64,000 bases of DNA from Trileptium ribeirensis (GCA_030248225.1 JASANE010026648.1:1-64000), one strand, 5' to 3'. Counted from the stretch's first letter, positions 10,027 through 21,817 are shown. The notes: generated from the letters alone by a model not told the origin. Made by a program: numbers and translations.

Positions 10027-11330
10027 CACCAGTATTTCGCGTCTCTCTGTTCCTCGCTTATGGATGGGTCGTATCTAGGATCCCGTGACAACGCATTGGC
10101 ATTGCCGATTTCCTTACCTGGTTTATATAGTATTTCAAATACCCCGAATTCCAGTAGTAATTCACTACGCCATTGGGATAAGCGTGAGTTCCTAGGCGGC
10201 TTGTCAAAAAAGGCTTTTAACGGTTTATGGTCAGTTTCGACATGAAATTTGTGCCCTACTAGATAATGCTTAAAGTGTAGCGCTGCCCATCTCATCGCGA
10301 GACCTTCAGCTTCGATGGCGGGATAGCGGCGTTGATAATCTAATAAAGCTTTACTAGCATAAGGTTTGAGGCCTTGCTTAGCTTTCTGTGAGACCACTGC
10401 GCCTATTGCGTATCCTGAAGCATCCGTTTGTAGGATAAACGGCTGTGTGAAATCGGGATGTATTAATACCCGTTCATCTAGTAGCGCTTGTTTTAGTTTC
10501 TTAAAGGCATCCTCGCACCTAGGAGTCCATCTAAATTCGGTATCCTTACGCTTTAGTTCGTTCAGTGGCTCGCATATATCTGAGTAGTTTGGTATAAATT
10601 TGTGATAATCCCTACTAGTCCCAGGAAACTTTGAAGCTATTCAATGTCTCCGGACGTTTAAATCCTTCTATTGCTATCGCCTTTTCTGGATCTGGTTTTA
10701 CGCCTTCTGTGCTTATTATATGTCCTAAGTATTTTAGACTGCCTCGGCCAAATTGGCATTTCGATGGTTTCAATTTTAAATTTGCTCTGCGAAAACAGTC
10801 GAACACACTGATTAGGTCTGCTAGATGATCTTCGAACGTTGGCGAAAATACCAGTATGTCATCTATGTAAATTAGACATTTTTCCCACTCAAGTGCCTTT
10901 AAAATCATGGACATACAGCGTTGAAAAGCCCCTGGGGACTAGTTTAATCCGAAGGGTAAGACGTTGTACTCATATTGCACATGAGCTGTTACGAAGGATG
11001 TCTTATATTTTGTTTCTGGGTCGAGTTCTAGCTGCCAGAAGCCCTTATTTATATCTAAGCTGGACATTAACTCAGTATTCCGGAGGCATCCTAAAATATC
11101 GTCTATTCTAGGTAACGGATATGCATCTTGCTCTGTTACTGTGTTTACCTTCCGGAAGTCCACACAGGGTCGGAGTGACCCATCACTCTTAGTTACATGC
11201 ACTATCGGTGATCCCCAAGGTGAGCTTGATGGCGATAGCTTGTTGGATTACTTTTGTCAGGTCAACTCGCGATCCGGTTGGGGTGATCCTTATTTCATGG
11301 GCTTCTTCTGTACTCAGTCGACATGTTACA
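10026..11330 (-). pseudogene. pol: Reverse transcriptase - RNase H region of Pol
   Basis: RT signs in order: SPWGSPIVHVTKSDGSLRP at the fingers, VDFRKVN, LDINKGFWQL with the first catalytic Asp, LPFGLN, and YIDD with IYIDDILVF in the palm, then KCQFG and LGHIIS. RNase H follows with QTDASGYAIG, EAEGLAM, VETDHKPL and GNANALSR. Breaks: a frameshift before the fingers near 11220, an in-frame TAG right after LPFGLN (about 10942), and two one-base shifts near 10600-10640. In the last RNase H motif the usual acidic residue of ADALSR is Asn. The region cannot make a working polyprotein as it stands. All breaks recur in the copy at 19818-21122. Confidence 0.9.
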
Positions 11331-11817
11331 ATTTCTGTCCTGTTTTCTAGTTGCTGGTTCTCCATTATGTTTGCTCTCTGCCATGTCTTTTACCATGGGT
11401 ATTATTATCACAACTGTCGAGCTTTTGCTAGTTACTACTGGTTCTTCCTTATCCACATTGTTCTTCTCTAGGTCATTAAGTTCCACTTTATTATCACTAG
11501 GTTCCATAATTTCTCAAGTGCTAGCTCGATTATCGTGATTCTCCATGCTTGCAATATTTTCGGCACTCGGCTTGGCATTGTATCCGTGTAGCCCTATACC
11601 CTTTTCTCTAACATGTTGCACAGTTTTTCCCCGGTTCTACACACACCCCGGTGGCGTCGGCTCCGGCCGACTCAGACTCACACACATATATTCACGTGCC
11701 GGTTGGAACTACTCTGCAACGTCAAACGATCACCGCGGCTCCCGACCTGGTCTGATCCTATGGCTCCTACACTTAGGCACCGAACCCTAATCGAATTTGG
11801 TCCTACACACGAATTAT
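11331..11817 (-). other. Spacer upstream of RT, no protease recognised
   Basis: A charged, Glu/Lys/Asn-rich minus frame runs 11507-11295 and leads into the RT N-terminal extension. I looked for an aspartic-protease D[TS]G active site in the minus frames of this and the next kilobase and did not see one. Confidence 0.45.
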
Positions 11818-12025
11818 AATTTTGAACGGAGCTAGGCAATCAGGACAGCTCAATTCCCGAAGGCCTCCATCGCACCTGGCCAGTGTCTACGAGCAGTCTT
11901 CCCCGGCCTCTAAAGATACTAGGGTACACATACGGTTTCGAATTTTGAACGGAGTTAGGACAATCGGACTGACCTGTGTTCCGAAGGTCTCGACCGCACC
12001 TGACCAGTGTCCTTTACGGTCTTCC
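11818..12025 (-). repeat. Two-copy 123-bp direct repeat in the gag-pol spacer
   Basis: AATTTTGAACGGAG begins at 11818 and again at 11941, and GTCTTCC ends both units 123 bp apart. The two units have many substitutions, so the duplication is old. The same pair is present in the other internal copy at offset 9792. Confidence 0.8.
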
Positions 12026-12125
12026 TTGGTCGGTTGAAAAGCTACAGGGGCGTCACGCGGCCGCCCTAAATTGGTGGAAGTCAGTTTAGTTACATTGTAT
12101 GCATCCGCTAGGTTCATTAGTTCAT

Positions 12126-12887
12126 TTAGTTCCATTGGTCTCGGTTCCATTCCATTAGGTTTCCTGGCACTCCATTCCATCCGCTAGGTTCCATTAGGTT
12201 CTCAGTATCCGCTAGGTCGTCAGCTTCACAATTAGGTTCTATTAAGTTCACTAGTTCCGCCGCAGGTTCTTCTGGTTCCGCCACACACATACAATTTTGA
12301 ATAAGGCTAGGACTTTCGTCTCTATCGCCCTCGACCATTAAATGGGCTTCAGGTAAATTCGCGGGTTCACCAGGTTGTGCCGAGCCGGCGTTAGAGCCAT
12401 TACCAGACACGCGGCCCCTATTAATCAGCCCCCGAAGTCCGAACGGCGTCTCTCTAGGTTCCATTCCATTGAGTTCATTAGGTACTCCATCCATTAGGTT
12501 CTTAGGTTCCACATCCATTAGTCCATTAGGTTTCATCCGATATGCAGCCGCCTGAGATGGATTACACGTGCCAGCGTTTGGGTCATTGCTAGACACGGAT
12601 GCCCTATTAATCGGCCACCGAAGTCCCAACGGCCATCTCCCATATTTCTCACTCGGTATATCAGGTACATTAGGTTCCTCTGGTTCCTTAGGTTCTTCAA
12701 GTCCTCCTCCCCTTTCACTCCACTGCTCGGTATCTCGGTAGTCTTCATCTCCTCGTGCTGATTTCCTATCGGTATATACACATAAATTGGTTGGCCAACC
12801 ATTATTCACAGAGTCTCGGGTCGCCAGGGGTTGGAAACAACAAAGCCGAGCGCCGTGTGGTTTCGGGATTACTTTGTGTTTTGTCAT
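12126..12887 (-). CDS. Acidic repeat-rich ORF between gag and pol, unknown function
   Basis: A 253-codon frame rich in Glu, Pro, Asn, Leu and Met. It contains variants of a short motif like EPNGLMD / NLMEP many times, and two larger related segments (GLRWPINRASVSSNDPNAG near 88 and GLRGLINRGRVSGNGSNAG near 152). The DNA beneath is an imperfect array of TTCCATTAGG-like words. It lies where the protease should be, between the gag zinc knuckle and RT. A short overlapping frame continues to 11887. It may be a true linker or an expanded simple repeat that happens to be open. Confidence 0.5.
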   Translation of the reverse strand: MTKHKVIPKPHGARLCCFQPLATRDSVNNGWPTNLCVYTDRKSARGDEDYRDTEQWSERGGGLEEPKEPEEPNVPDIPSEKYGRWPLGLRWPINRASVSSNDPNAGTCNPSQAAAYRMKPNGLMDVEPKNLMDGVPNELNGMEPRETPFGLRGLINRGRVSGNGSNAGSAQPGEPANLPEAHLMVEGDRDESPSLIQNCMCVAEPEEPAAELVNLIEPNCEADDLADTENLMEPSGWNGVPGNLMEWNRDQWN

Positions 12888-12941
12888 GTCTGAATTCTCA
12901 AGTTATGTTAAATTCTCAATTACTGAATTCTGAATTCTCAA

Positions 12942-14851
12942 TTACTCAAGTGTCTTTTCCTCATGTGTCTGGTATGCTTCGTTGCCACTCCACGACCCGG
13001 TCGTTTGTGACCATTTTAGCGGTGTTTCCACACTTGCTTTCAGTGAGTTTACTTGGTATGAACCAGGTTCTGCTTCAAATTCGTCTTGGTATTCTCGTTC
13101 GACTTCGAAATTCGGGCTATTCTGTTCATGTGTTGCTTCATCTTCAGTGTCCATCATATTAACTTGTACTGAACGAGCGCCTAAACCAGCTCCTGCGTGT
13201 TCTTCCAGCGTGGACATTTCATGCCGCATGACATCTAAACGGTGTGCTAGCTCAGGATCTACGGCTTTGGTCACTGACATTACGCCTGCATTGCGACGGT
13301 AAACTCGCTCGTTCTTATTTACTGGTGCCTGCGCGGGTCTATTTCGAGGCGATGGTCCTAATTGGTTTGCATTATTCCAGCCGTTACTGGGCGTGCACTG
13401 ACGAAACGGTGCTGCTGCCGCCGACAACTGTTGGGGTGGGCCAGCGTAGCGCCGATCGGGCGCCGGATTATACACATTATTTCGTTGGTTATACTCGTTT
13501 GTAGTGCGTCCGCGAGATCTGTTATAGTATTCGGTTTGACCCCCGTTTCGATATGCATTATAGGTAGCGGGCTCTGGGCGATAGTATCCTTGCTGCCCAT
13601 AACCAGTGTATCCCCGTTGATTGGCCGTATTGTTCCAATCATTGCGTCGCGAGTATTGTCCTCCGCCTCTAGGTTCAACTACCCGATAGCGAGGGCGATT
13701 GTTGTACTGCGGTGGTGGCATATCATGTCGCTAGCGGTTGGCGGTGGTGCATTGTACATATAATTTGGCGCTGCTCTCGCGGCTAAGCGTGTATATTCAT
13801 TTTGCAATGGATCATAAACGTCCATTCGGAAATACGGGCATTCTCTAGCGAAATGCTTTAAGTAACCACAGCGGAAACACTGATTTCCTACTGGAGTAGC
13901 TGCTGGCATTGCGGTGGCGCCTAACGACGGTGCTCCGTAATTCTGCATCATTGCATTTAGTTGGTGTTGTTCTGTGCGCTTATCTAGTAGATCAATAAGC
14001 CGAGCGATAGTGGCGACGCTACCGGCTGCAGTGCGCTTATTCTCATCTAATGCCTCGCGGATCTGATACACTAGTTGTGTGTTTTCATTTCCTTATGATA
14101 TGCAATTTACTGTCTTTAGACCGGCCGCTCTTGCGAACCGGTATTCCGATAACATCCTTTTGGGACGCTATAATGGCGTCTTCCTTATACTTAAGCTTGT
14201 CCATCATATGCTTGAAGGACGGGTAGGTCTTCCCTATTACGCCAGATTTTAATTCTTTTCTCAGTCCCTGTCGCAGAAAATTTTGTAGTAGCGCATCACG
14301 TTATTCGCCCTCGACCTCAGGGAATGCTTTGTCCACTAAGTTTTAAAGCTCAAGTCCGTACATAGCGACGGACTCCCGGTCCCCTTGTATGCGCATGCGT
14401 AACGTGACTAGTTCGTCTTCGTCACGCTGCGAGGAAGAGTACATGAAACCCGTGTTGTAGCATAGTGCTTCGTACGTTTGTTTCTGGCAGTCCGGCAAAC
14501 TATCGTATATCTTTTAAGCGCCTCACCTTTTAATAGAGTCGGGAAACAGATGAGTTTCTGGTCTAATGTCCATCCATTCGCATCCGTCAAGTTGTCATAG
14601 GTGGCCAGCAAGGCTTCGAAGTTCTGGCCGTCAGCTACTGAAAACGGCGGAATGTCCCGTACTTATATTATTGGTGTTGTGGTGACTGTCCTCTCCGTGA
14701 GCTGCTGTCGGATTGCCACCAATGGGTCTCCGTTTACGGTGGGACCAGGTCCATTTGTACTACCAGCCGTAGTGGCTGTGCCACTTCCTATACTATTTTG
14801 TCCTGACGTGCCGCTAGTCGGCGTTCTACTTGCGCTCGCTGGTACTGACAT
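12942..14851 (-). pseudogene. gag: gag: capsid-like region plus CCHC nucleocapsid, copy 1
   Basis: The likely ATG is at 14851. A Ser/Thr-rich N-terminus leads to a capsid-like segment (ANGWTLDQKLICFPTLLKGEAL, near 14585-14515 in part), then a helical part to about 14100, then the knuckle C-X2-C-X4-H-X4-C (CFRCGYLKHFAREC, near 13870) and an Arg/Tyr/Asn/Gly-rich tail. Breaks seen: in-frame TAA at 14663-14665, a frameshift near 14510, in-frame TAA at 14343-14345 and 14301-14303, and a frameshift near 14090. This copy has one further one-base difference near 13728 that splits the knuckle frame from the tail, which the second copy lacks. Confidence 0.85.
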
Positions 14852-16633
14852 ATTTCTTTCCGAGTTTATTGACAGTCCTTAATTGTTGTAAGTTGTGGGG
14901 CGTCCGTGGTCCAAGTCTGACAAGGGCACGGATGATAAATGTATAATCTGAAATATATGTGTTTGCTTTAGCGGCGGAATTACTACTGCTGAGCAAGCGA
15001 TAAGTTCACTACAATGCTCGTGTAGCTACTTCCTACAATATGTGACTGGTTGTGTGAACTTTTCGCTTCGCCGAGTTACCTTTACTGACCTAATTCAGGT
15101 GCCTCCACCTATTCAAATCCAGCCAATCTACTCCACAAATCAACACCGAAAAATGGTACGCACCTGAGCGAAAAATATTTTTTTCTAACACTGGTTGGTT
15201 CCCACTGCAAAATTCTTTAGTTTCACTGTGACGTAGGGTTGTCCACTAAAATCCATACACTTGGTGAGATCTGATGTCAACCCAAAATCGGACACCATCG
15301 AGAATATCTTTTCGTTAATAAAATCAATCCAGGCCGCCTTACTTTCGATTTGGAGGTACGTGCATCATTACCAATAAACATCTATTAAGATATTTCCAAC
15401 ACCATACCGATGGTATAAGTGTAAAAACAGAGGCTCAGAAAACAATCTGTTTTATAAAATAATACGAGTTAATGCTATTATGCTGAATATTGTTCCTTTG
15501 GTTTATCGACAATTGTTTGTACTCTACGACGATTCAGTCCTAGTTCCAGCAGATCTAGGCGTACGCGACGTGACTTGGTCCGTGGCAGATATCCGACTAT
15601 CTCGTATAGTCCTGATTCGCGACCGATGTCTACTGGGCAAATCGTTCAGCTCCAAATAGTTGATTACGTGTATTTGTAACGGCGCGCCAGTGACGAAATA
15701 ATTAAGTAGTCCCAACGCCGACAAATGTTACTGGAGTAGGACGAATAGAGACTGTTCGAAACAATTACGTCTATAACGTCACAGTTATTACTACCAGGTC
15801 CGACTTGAAAAGTAACTGAGCGCTGCCAGCGAGTTAATGCCAATTACGAAACCGGAATCTCGACAGTCAATATCCTGATCGATATTGACGACAGGGCCAA
15901 TAATAGTTGACTGGTAGATGGTGACAACAAGCTAGCCGATGAATATGTGTATATAACAGCGATATTATCTATTAACCGTCGAGTAATCGATGATCAATTC
16001 AACAATCACGTAAAACAGTCATATATCTGAAATGAAGGCCCTGAGCCTTTCATTAGCAAACGTCGACACGAACAAGAACTAACGAGCCACTGCCAGACTG
16101 CACGCATAATCCTCCCGTTCCACCACAAGCTTGTCCGCCGTTCGTACTTCAGAATTCTGAGCCCGTACAGTCCAGACAACTCAACACCTGAATGGTTAAT
16201 ACGAGCAGGAATGCTGTGTACTCGACAAAATTCTCGCTGTCAGCGGTTCTTGTATTTTTAGTCCTATAGGAGGCTCAAAAATGACGGTGTTGATGTCTGG
16301 AGAGCACGAAATCGCATTGTTACAGCTCTGAATTGCACTTACAAACAATGGCCCCTTCCTTCACCTCGCTAGTTTCGACATAGCTCATAAATACCCTAGT
16401 TACAAAGTTATAACCCCTGCTAATCGCTGTCATCGATCATAAGGGTCTGGTTGTTCCGGACAATAGGCCGGGTGATGGCATGCGAGAGGTCCGACACCCA
16501 TCAATTTGAAAGCTTGTTGGTCCCCAAAATCTCACCACCGCCGTATTTCTCATAGGCGTAGCCCCCACTAAAAATATGTACTAGGACCAGTTCTGCCCCT
16601 AAGGGATGCCAGCTGCACCACCTTTTTCCTTGG
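14852..16633 (-). other. Long 5' leader of the retrotransposon, copy 1
   Basis: About 1.78 kb between the LTR edge and the gag start. No frame over about 66 codons looks like protein. It should hold the primer-binding site next to the LTR and any packaging signal. It is near identical to 24645-26423. Confidence 0.6.
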
Positions 16634-19053
16634 TGTGGTGCCCGGACAACCCCGGCTTCCACGACTCCCCGGTGAACCGTTAGCTAACCTAAGGGAATCG
16701 CTTAGCTTAGCAGGCTGCCGGCGGGTTAACAAGGGTGTTCGGCCTGGCCCCTATAATGGCTCACGTATCTAGTGGTATGGAGGTCCACCTGAGAGAGGGT
16801 CAACCCTTAAGCCTGCTCACAGGTAATAAGGCTGACCCGCCTTTCCATCATTTCATTTAGATCCTAAGTAATGAATGGTGCGCTTTCCTATTTCTGATCC
16901 AGTACCGTTACCGATTTCCTAACGGGTAACGCCTGATCAGCTTGCAAGGCCACCTATAGACTATTTTGTTTGTAGTTTCAGGTTTTCATATCCTCTGGTA
17001 TCAAACTCCGAGCAACCACATTTATTCAGTATGATGGACACCTACCTATCCTATAATAACCAGATAAATGCTATCGCTGAAGAAAGCATCTCACACTCTA
17101 ACACTTTATTAACATACAACAAACTTTTTACAGGTATTTTAGCGATGCGACCAAAATATCTATACACGAGATAAAAGTGGTACCTCGCAGTGCACCCTAT
17201 ATGTATATACATGTGAACATGGTGATGTGAATTCCATTAGTTGTGACCCTACGATGAGAATCATGAAAAATCACTTCGGCGCCCCTACAATTTATGCCCC
17301 TTGCAACTCGCGATGTTCTCTAACCAATATACCTATGCTCATTCGCTCGCCGACTACTTGTCGACTAAGCTTGGAAAAACACCCTAGGCCATCAATTGTT
17401 CGACGCACCCTTGTCGTCTGGCTCTCTCTCTGTTCCGTGCTCGTTTCACCCGAGGGCTATTTCAATGAGTCCGAATGTCAGCTGCGGATCTCCAGAATTG
17501 CTAGTTTATAATTGAAAGATCTGCTTGCGCCAGGGTCTGATGGAAAACGCGGCTCTTTGTCAAAAGGGGACGGTGCTGCCGCGTCTCCCGAGCATTGGTT
17601 GCCTTGTAAAGATTTTGAATTTATGATTTGGCATGGAAACAATTGCTTTAACGAGGACCCACCGTGTCTACACGGAGTGTGGGTCCGCGCCTATAAATTA
17701 TGTTTAAAAGAAGAACCAAATGCTTTGCATCCTCCTCAGGACCGTAACTCAACGAGGGGGTGCGGTTCCCTGTGATTTTGAGTAGATTAAAACCAAATGA
17801 ACGTTGCAGCTGACTCCGTCCTATTTCCTAATTTAATAATTCCCCCTCCGAGTGCCTTTGATTTAAGTGGAGGTCCGAAGTCATTTGCAAGCACGAATAC
17901 GGTGCGGGCTGCCGCGTCCCTCAGCAAAATGCTTAGTTTGAAAACCAAAACATAGCTGTGGTTATTTGCGTTTGAAACACTTCGGATACCCCTGTTTGGT
18001 CATAACGATAAGTTTACCAAAAACGTGAAAACGATAAGAAAACCGAAAACGTGGGGGAGGATAACGCACGAAAGGTCCTGATCCGTCACTCCCTATGGAG
18101 CAGTCGCACCGACCCAACGATACTTATTCCATTGTTAAAAATGCGTGACGGAGTGCACTACCATTTCTTCACGGCATGAGATCTGTTCGTTTTGAGGCTA
18201 GTTGATTAACTTTTGACAGATAAAACAAGGCTCAGGGCAGGATCTCGAGTTTCAAAGCTAGCGTCAGGGTTCTGTTCTTTATGCCTTTTTGAATCTGTCT
18301 CAGCGTGCAAATGGCTACGTCCGTCTAAAGTGGGACTCTCACTCTGTTTCCCCAATAATTGGGTCTTTAAGTCGTGTGACCTGGAGTTGTTCGTGTTGAC
18401 TTTCCTATAACGTAGACTCGACTCAAGCTACTAATTCGAAACCGGGCGCGAGTGGAGCATGAGTCACAAGAAGCTCCATTGTATTTTGCAGGCCGTTTGA
18501 AAAAATCGGAATTGTTATATAGTGCCAAATTGCGGCTGGGCCCTAAACTGTTCGATGCAAATTATTAAGGTTTCCTACCGTGTCTAAACGGCCTGGAAGA
18601 CTGGTTTTGAAACGGTTTGACAGTGAATGGTTAAACGAAACGCTCAGGGGCCAAATGCTCGAGTTTTTTGACGGGAAGCCTGGCGCCGATCCATACTTAT
18701 GCTCAATAATCATCTGCCTTAGCGGCTTCCTCCAGGTCTGCACGCTTGTACTAGTTTTTTTCTAAACATCTTACTGCAAAGCCTTACCCCTCCCGTGTCC
18801 CTATGTCCTTCCCCCTTCCCATGTGTATCCGCGCCCCCTATCCCCGTTCCTATTCACATCACTAAAATTTTCGCCTCCCGGGTCTAAAGCTAAAAATGGC
18901 GACCCGGCGAGCGGGGAACCAGTCGAGACTTAGAAATTTGGGAACGATTTTAGCGTGCAATTTTCTTGATTTTGTTGCGGCTGCACTTACGGGAGCACGG
19001 AGCATCCGTTGGACGCACCCGCAAGGGCAGCCCTTGCCAGCGTAATTTGAAAA
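16634..19053 (-). repeat. LTR, left portion, cut at an abnormal junction
   Basis: It starts TGTGGTGCCCGGAC like 26424 and follows that LTR with many substitutions and small indels until 19053 (equivalent to 28804). There it stops abruptly: two filler bases GG and then integrase sequence from 19056. The missing right portion of this LTR is what is found at 1-2556. Confidence 0.85.
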
Positions 19054-19055
19054 GG

Positions 19056-19438
19056 GTGATAGGGACGCATAACTTGTAATTTATGTCCCCCAGTTGTAGT
19101 GGGTGCATATATAATATTTTGGTGTCTTGAGCTAACTCGAAATAATGTGCTCGCATTTCTATTCGTAGTGCACCTGGCTCGGCCTTGGGCCGTGTTTTAT
19201 TATATAAGTACCACCAAATTGGACCCAAATTTGGGTCATTTCGCTGGATGTATGGTAAGAGCCGCACTAAATTCAAATCTGGGAGGTCCGAAAACAACGG
19301 CAGGTATATATTTTCATGAGTGTCCTGCGCGTCCTCGATCCTAACTGTTGGTAATATCTCGGTTTCATAGTGCATAATTAATTTCATGAGCCTATCAAAT
19401 TCCTGTTTTGTCGGTAGGGTGGTCGCTCTTAAACCCAC
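19056..19438 (-). pseudogene. pol: Integrase N-terminal fragment, copy 2
   Basis: The first ~128 codons of the integrase frame at 8006-9646, ending just before the H2C2 zinc module. Beyond 19056 the frame runs into LTR bases. No catalytic residue is retained. Confidence 0.9.
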
Positions 19439-19818
19439 AGTTTCTGATACGGGTCGTGTGCCCTTTCAGATCCTCGAGCCTGAGGTCCGACTCGAGAACC
19501 CGAGGTAGTTGTAGTACGCACCGACATTACTGGTGCTTCTCCCGGATCCATTCTACTTGGAATGGCGCTTAGTGTGGCTGCTTGCTGTTTTAGCGTTGCT
19601 GGGGGTACCGTAGTTGTTTGCGTGTCGGGAACTAGTTGCGATGGGATTGCTTCAGGGTTTGGCTGATCTGGGGGAGCTATCGGGCTTCCTGTTATTTTAG
19701 GGGTTGGCGCGCCAGTTGCGAGAGGTGCTACTGTGCGTACGGGATACGGCAGGTGCGATTGATCCCATGCTGCGCAGGTCGTTGGTGGTCGGGGTCCGGT
19801 GGGTCGTCCTCGGCCCAT
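19429..19818 (-). CDS. Pro/Thr-rich linker ORF, copy 2
   Basis: Same as 9637-10026 with a handful of substitutions (for example Pro for Leu and Lys for Ile), and the same TGATG overlap with the RNase H stop at its start. Function unknown. Confidence 0.5.
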   Translation of the reverse strand: MGRGRPTGPRPPTTCAAWDQSHLPYPVRTVAPLATGAPTPKITGSPIAPPDQPNPEAIPSQLVPDTQTTTVPPATLKQQAATLSAIPSRMDPGEAPVMSVRTTTTSGSRVGPQARGSERAHDPYQKLWV

Positions 19819-21122
19819 CACCAGTATTTCGCGTCTCTCTGTTCCTCGCTTATGGATGGGTCGTATCTAGGATCCCGTGACAACGCATTGGCATTGCCGA
19901 TTTCCTTACCTGGTTTATATAGTATTTCAAATACCCCGAATTCCAGTAGTAATTCACTACGCCATTGGGATAAGCGTGAGTTCCTAGGCGGCTTGTCAAA
20001 AAAGGCTTTTAACGGTTTATGGTCAGTTTCGACATGAAATTTGTGCCCTACTAGATAATGCTTAAAGTGTAGCGCTGCCCATCTCATCGCGAGACCTTCA
20101 GCTTCGATGGCGGGATAGCGGCGTTGATAATCTAATAAAGCTTTACTAGCATAAGGTTTGAGGCCTTGCTTAGCTTTCTGTGAGACCACTGCGCCTATTG
20201 CGTATCCTGAAGCATCCGTTTGTAGGATAAACGGCTGTGTGAAATCGGGATGTATTAATACCCGTTCATCTAGTAGCGCTTGTTTTAGTTTCTTAAAGGC
20301 ATCCTCGCACCTAGGAGTCCATCTAAATTCGGTATCCTTACGCTTTAGTTCGTTAAGTGGCTCGCATATATCTGAGTAGTTTGGTATAAATTTGTGATAA
20401 TCCCTACTAGTCCCAGGAAACTTTGAAGCTATTCAATGTCTCCGGACGTTTAAATCCTTCTATTGCTATCGCCTTTTCTGGATCTGGTTTTACGCCTTCT
20501 GTGCTTATTATATGTCCTAAGTATTTTAGACTGCCTCGGCCAAATTGGCATTTCGATGGTTTCAATTTTAAATTTGCTCTGCGAAAACAGTCGAACACAC
20601 TGATTAGGTCTGCTAGATGATCTTCGAACGTTGGCGAAAATACCAGTATGTCATCTATGTAAATTAGACATTTTTCCCACTCAAGTGCCTTTAAAATCAT
20701 GGACATACAGCGTTGAAAAGCCCCTGGGGACTAGTTTAATCCGAAGGGTAAGACGTTGTACTCATATTGCACATGAGCTGTTACGAAGGATGTCTTATCT
20801 TTTGTTTCTGGGTCGAGTTCTAGCTGCCAGAAGCCCTTATTTATATCTAAGCTGGACATTAACTCAGTATTCCGGAGGCATCCTAAAATATCGTCTATTC
20901 TAGGTAACGGATATGCATCTTGCTCTGTTACTGTGTTTACCTTCCGGAAGTCCACACAGGGTCGGAGTGACCCATCACTCTTAGTTACATGCACTATCGG
21001 TGATCCCCAAGGTGAGCTTGATGGCGATAGCTTGTTGGATTACTTTTGTCAGGTCAACTCGCGATCCGGTTGGGGTGATCCTTATTTCATGGGCTTCTTC
21101 TGTACTCAGTCGACATGTTACA
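19818..21122 (-). pseudogene. pol: Reverse transcriptase - RNase H region, copy 2
   Basis: It has the same motifs (LDINKGFWQL, IYIDDILVF, QTDASGYAIG, VETDHKPL, GNANALSR) and the same damage as copy 1: the TAG after LPFGLN, the paired shifts near 20390-20430 and the shift before the fingers. One visible residue difference is KDKTSF for KYKTSF. The shared lesions show the copies descend from one already defective sequence. Confidence 0.9.
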
Positions 21123-21609
21123 ATTTCTGTCCTGTTTTCTAGTTGCTGGTTCTCCATTATGTTTGCTCTCTGCCATGTCTTTTACCATGGGTATTATTAT
21201 CACAACTGTCGAGCTTTTGCTAGTTACTACTGGTTCTTCCTTATCCACATTGTTCTTCTCTAGGTCATTAAGTTCCACTTTATTATCACTAGGTTCCATA
21301 ATTTCTCAAGTGCTAGCTCGATTATCGTGATTCTCCATGCTTGCAATATTTTCGGCACTCGGCTTGGCATTGTATCCGTGTAGCCCTATACCCTTTTCTC
21401 TAACATGTTGCACAGTTTTTCCCCGGTTCTACACACACCCCGGTGGCGTCGGCTCCGGCCGACTCAGACTCACACACATATATTCACGTGCCGGTTGGAA
21501 CTACTCTGCAACGTCAAACGATCACCGCGGCTCCCGACCTGGTCTGATCCTATGGCTCCTACACTTAGGCACCGAACCCTAATCGAATTTGGTCCTACAC
21601 ACGAATTAT

Positions 21610-21817
21610 AATTTTGAACGGAGCTAGGCAATCAGGACAGCTCAATTCCCGAAGGCCTCCATCGCACCTGGCCAGTGTCTACGAGCAGTCTTCCCCGGCC
21701 TCTAAAGATACTAGGGTACACATACGGTTTCGAATTTTGAACGGAGTTAGGACAATCGGACTGACCTGTGTTCCGAAGGTCTCGACCGCACCTGACCAGT
21801 GTCCTTTACGGTCTTCC
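21610..21817 (-). repeat. Two-copy 123-bp direct repeat, copy 2
   Basis: Counterpart of 11818-12025 at offset 9792, with both units preserved. Confidence 0.75.

Larger units (their letters stand above)
1..19053 (-). mobile_element. Giant Ty3/Gypsy LTR retrotransposon, one full LTR-internal unit (circularly permuted)
   Basis: This stretch holds one complete internal region (2557-16633) flanked by two complementary LTR pieces: 1-2556 is the right part and 16634-19053 the left part of the same LTR type. Together they make one LTR equal in extent to the copy at 26424-30577, apart from an inserted 780-bp transposon. Domain order gag, RT, RNase H, integrase with GPY/F defines the Ty3/Gypsy (Metaviridae) group; the RT box YIDD, integrase H2C2 and D-D-35-E are visible. 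Extra ORFs lie between integrase and the 3' LTR. Gag and RT carry stops and frameshifts, so the copy is not autonomous. The element is unusually large, about 22 kb with two LTRs. Confidence 0.9.

Noticed and set aside
10900..14700. Alternative nuclear genetic code (TAA/TAG read as Gln)
   Set aside because: The same regions also contain frameshifts, and putative host exons use no in-frame TAA; simple decay or C-to-T change is enough.
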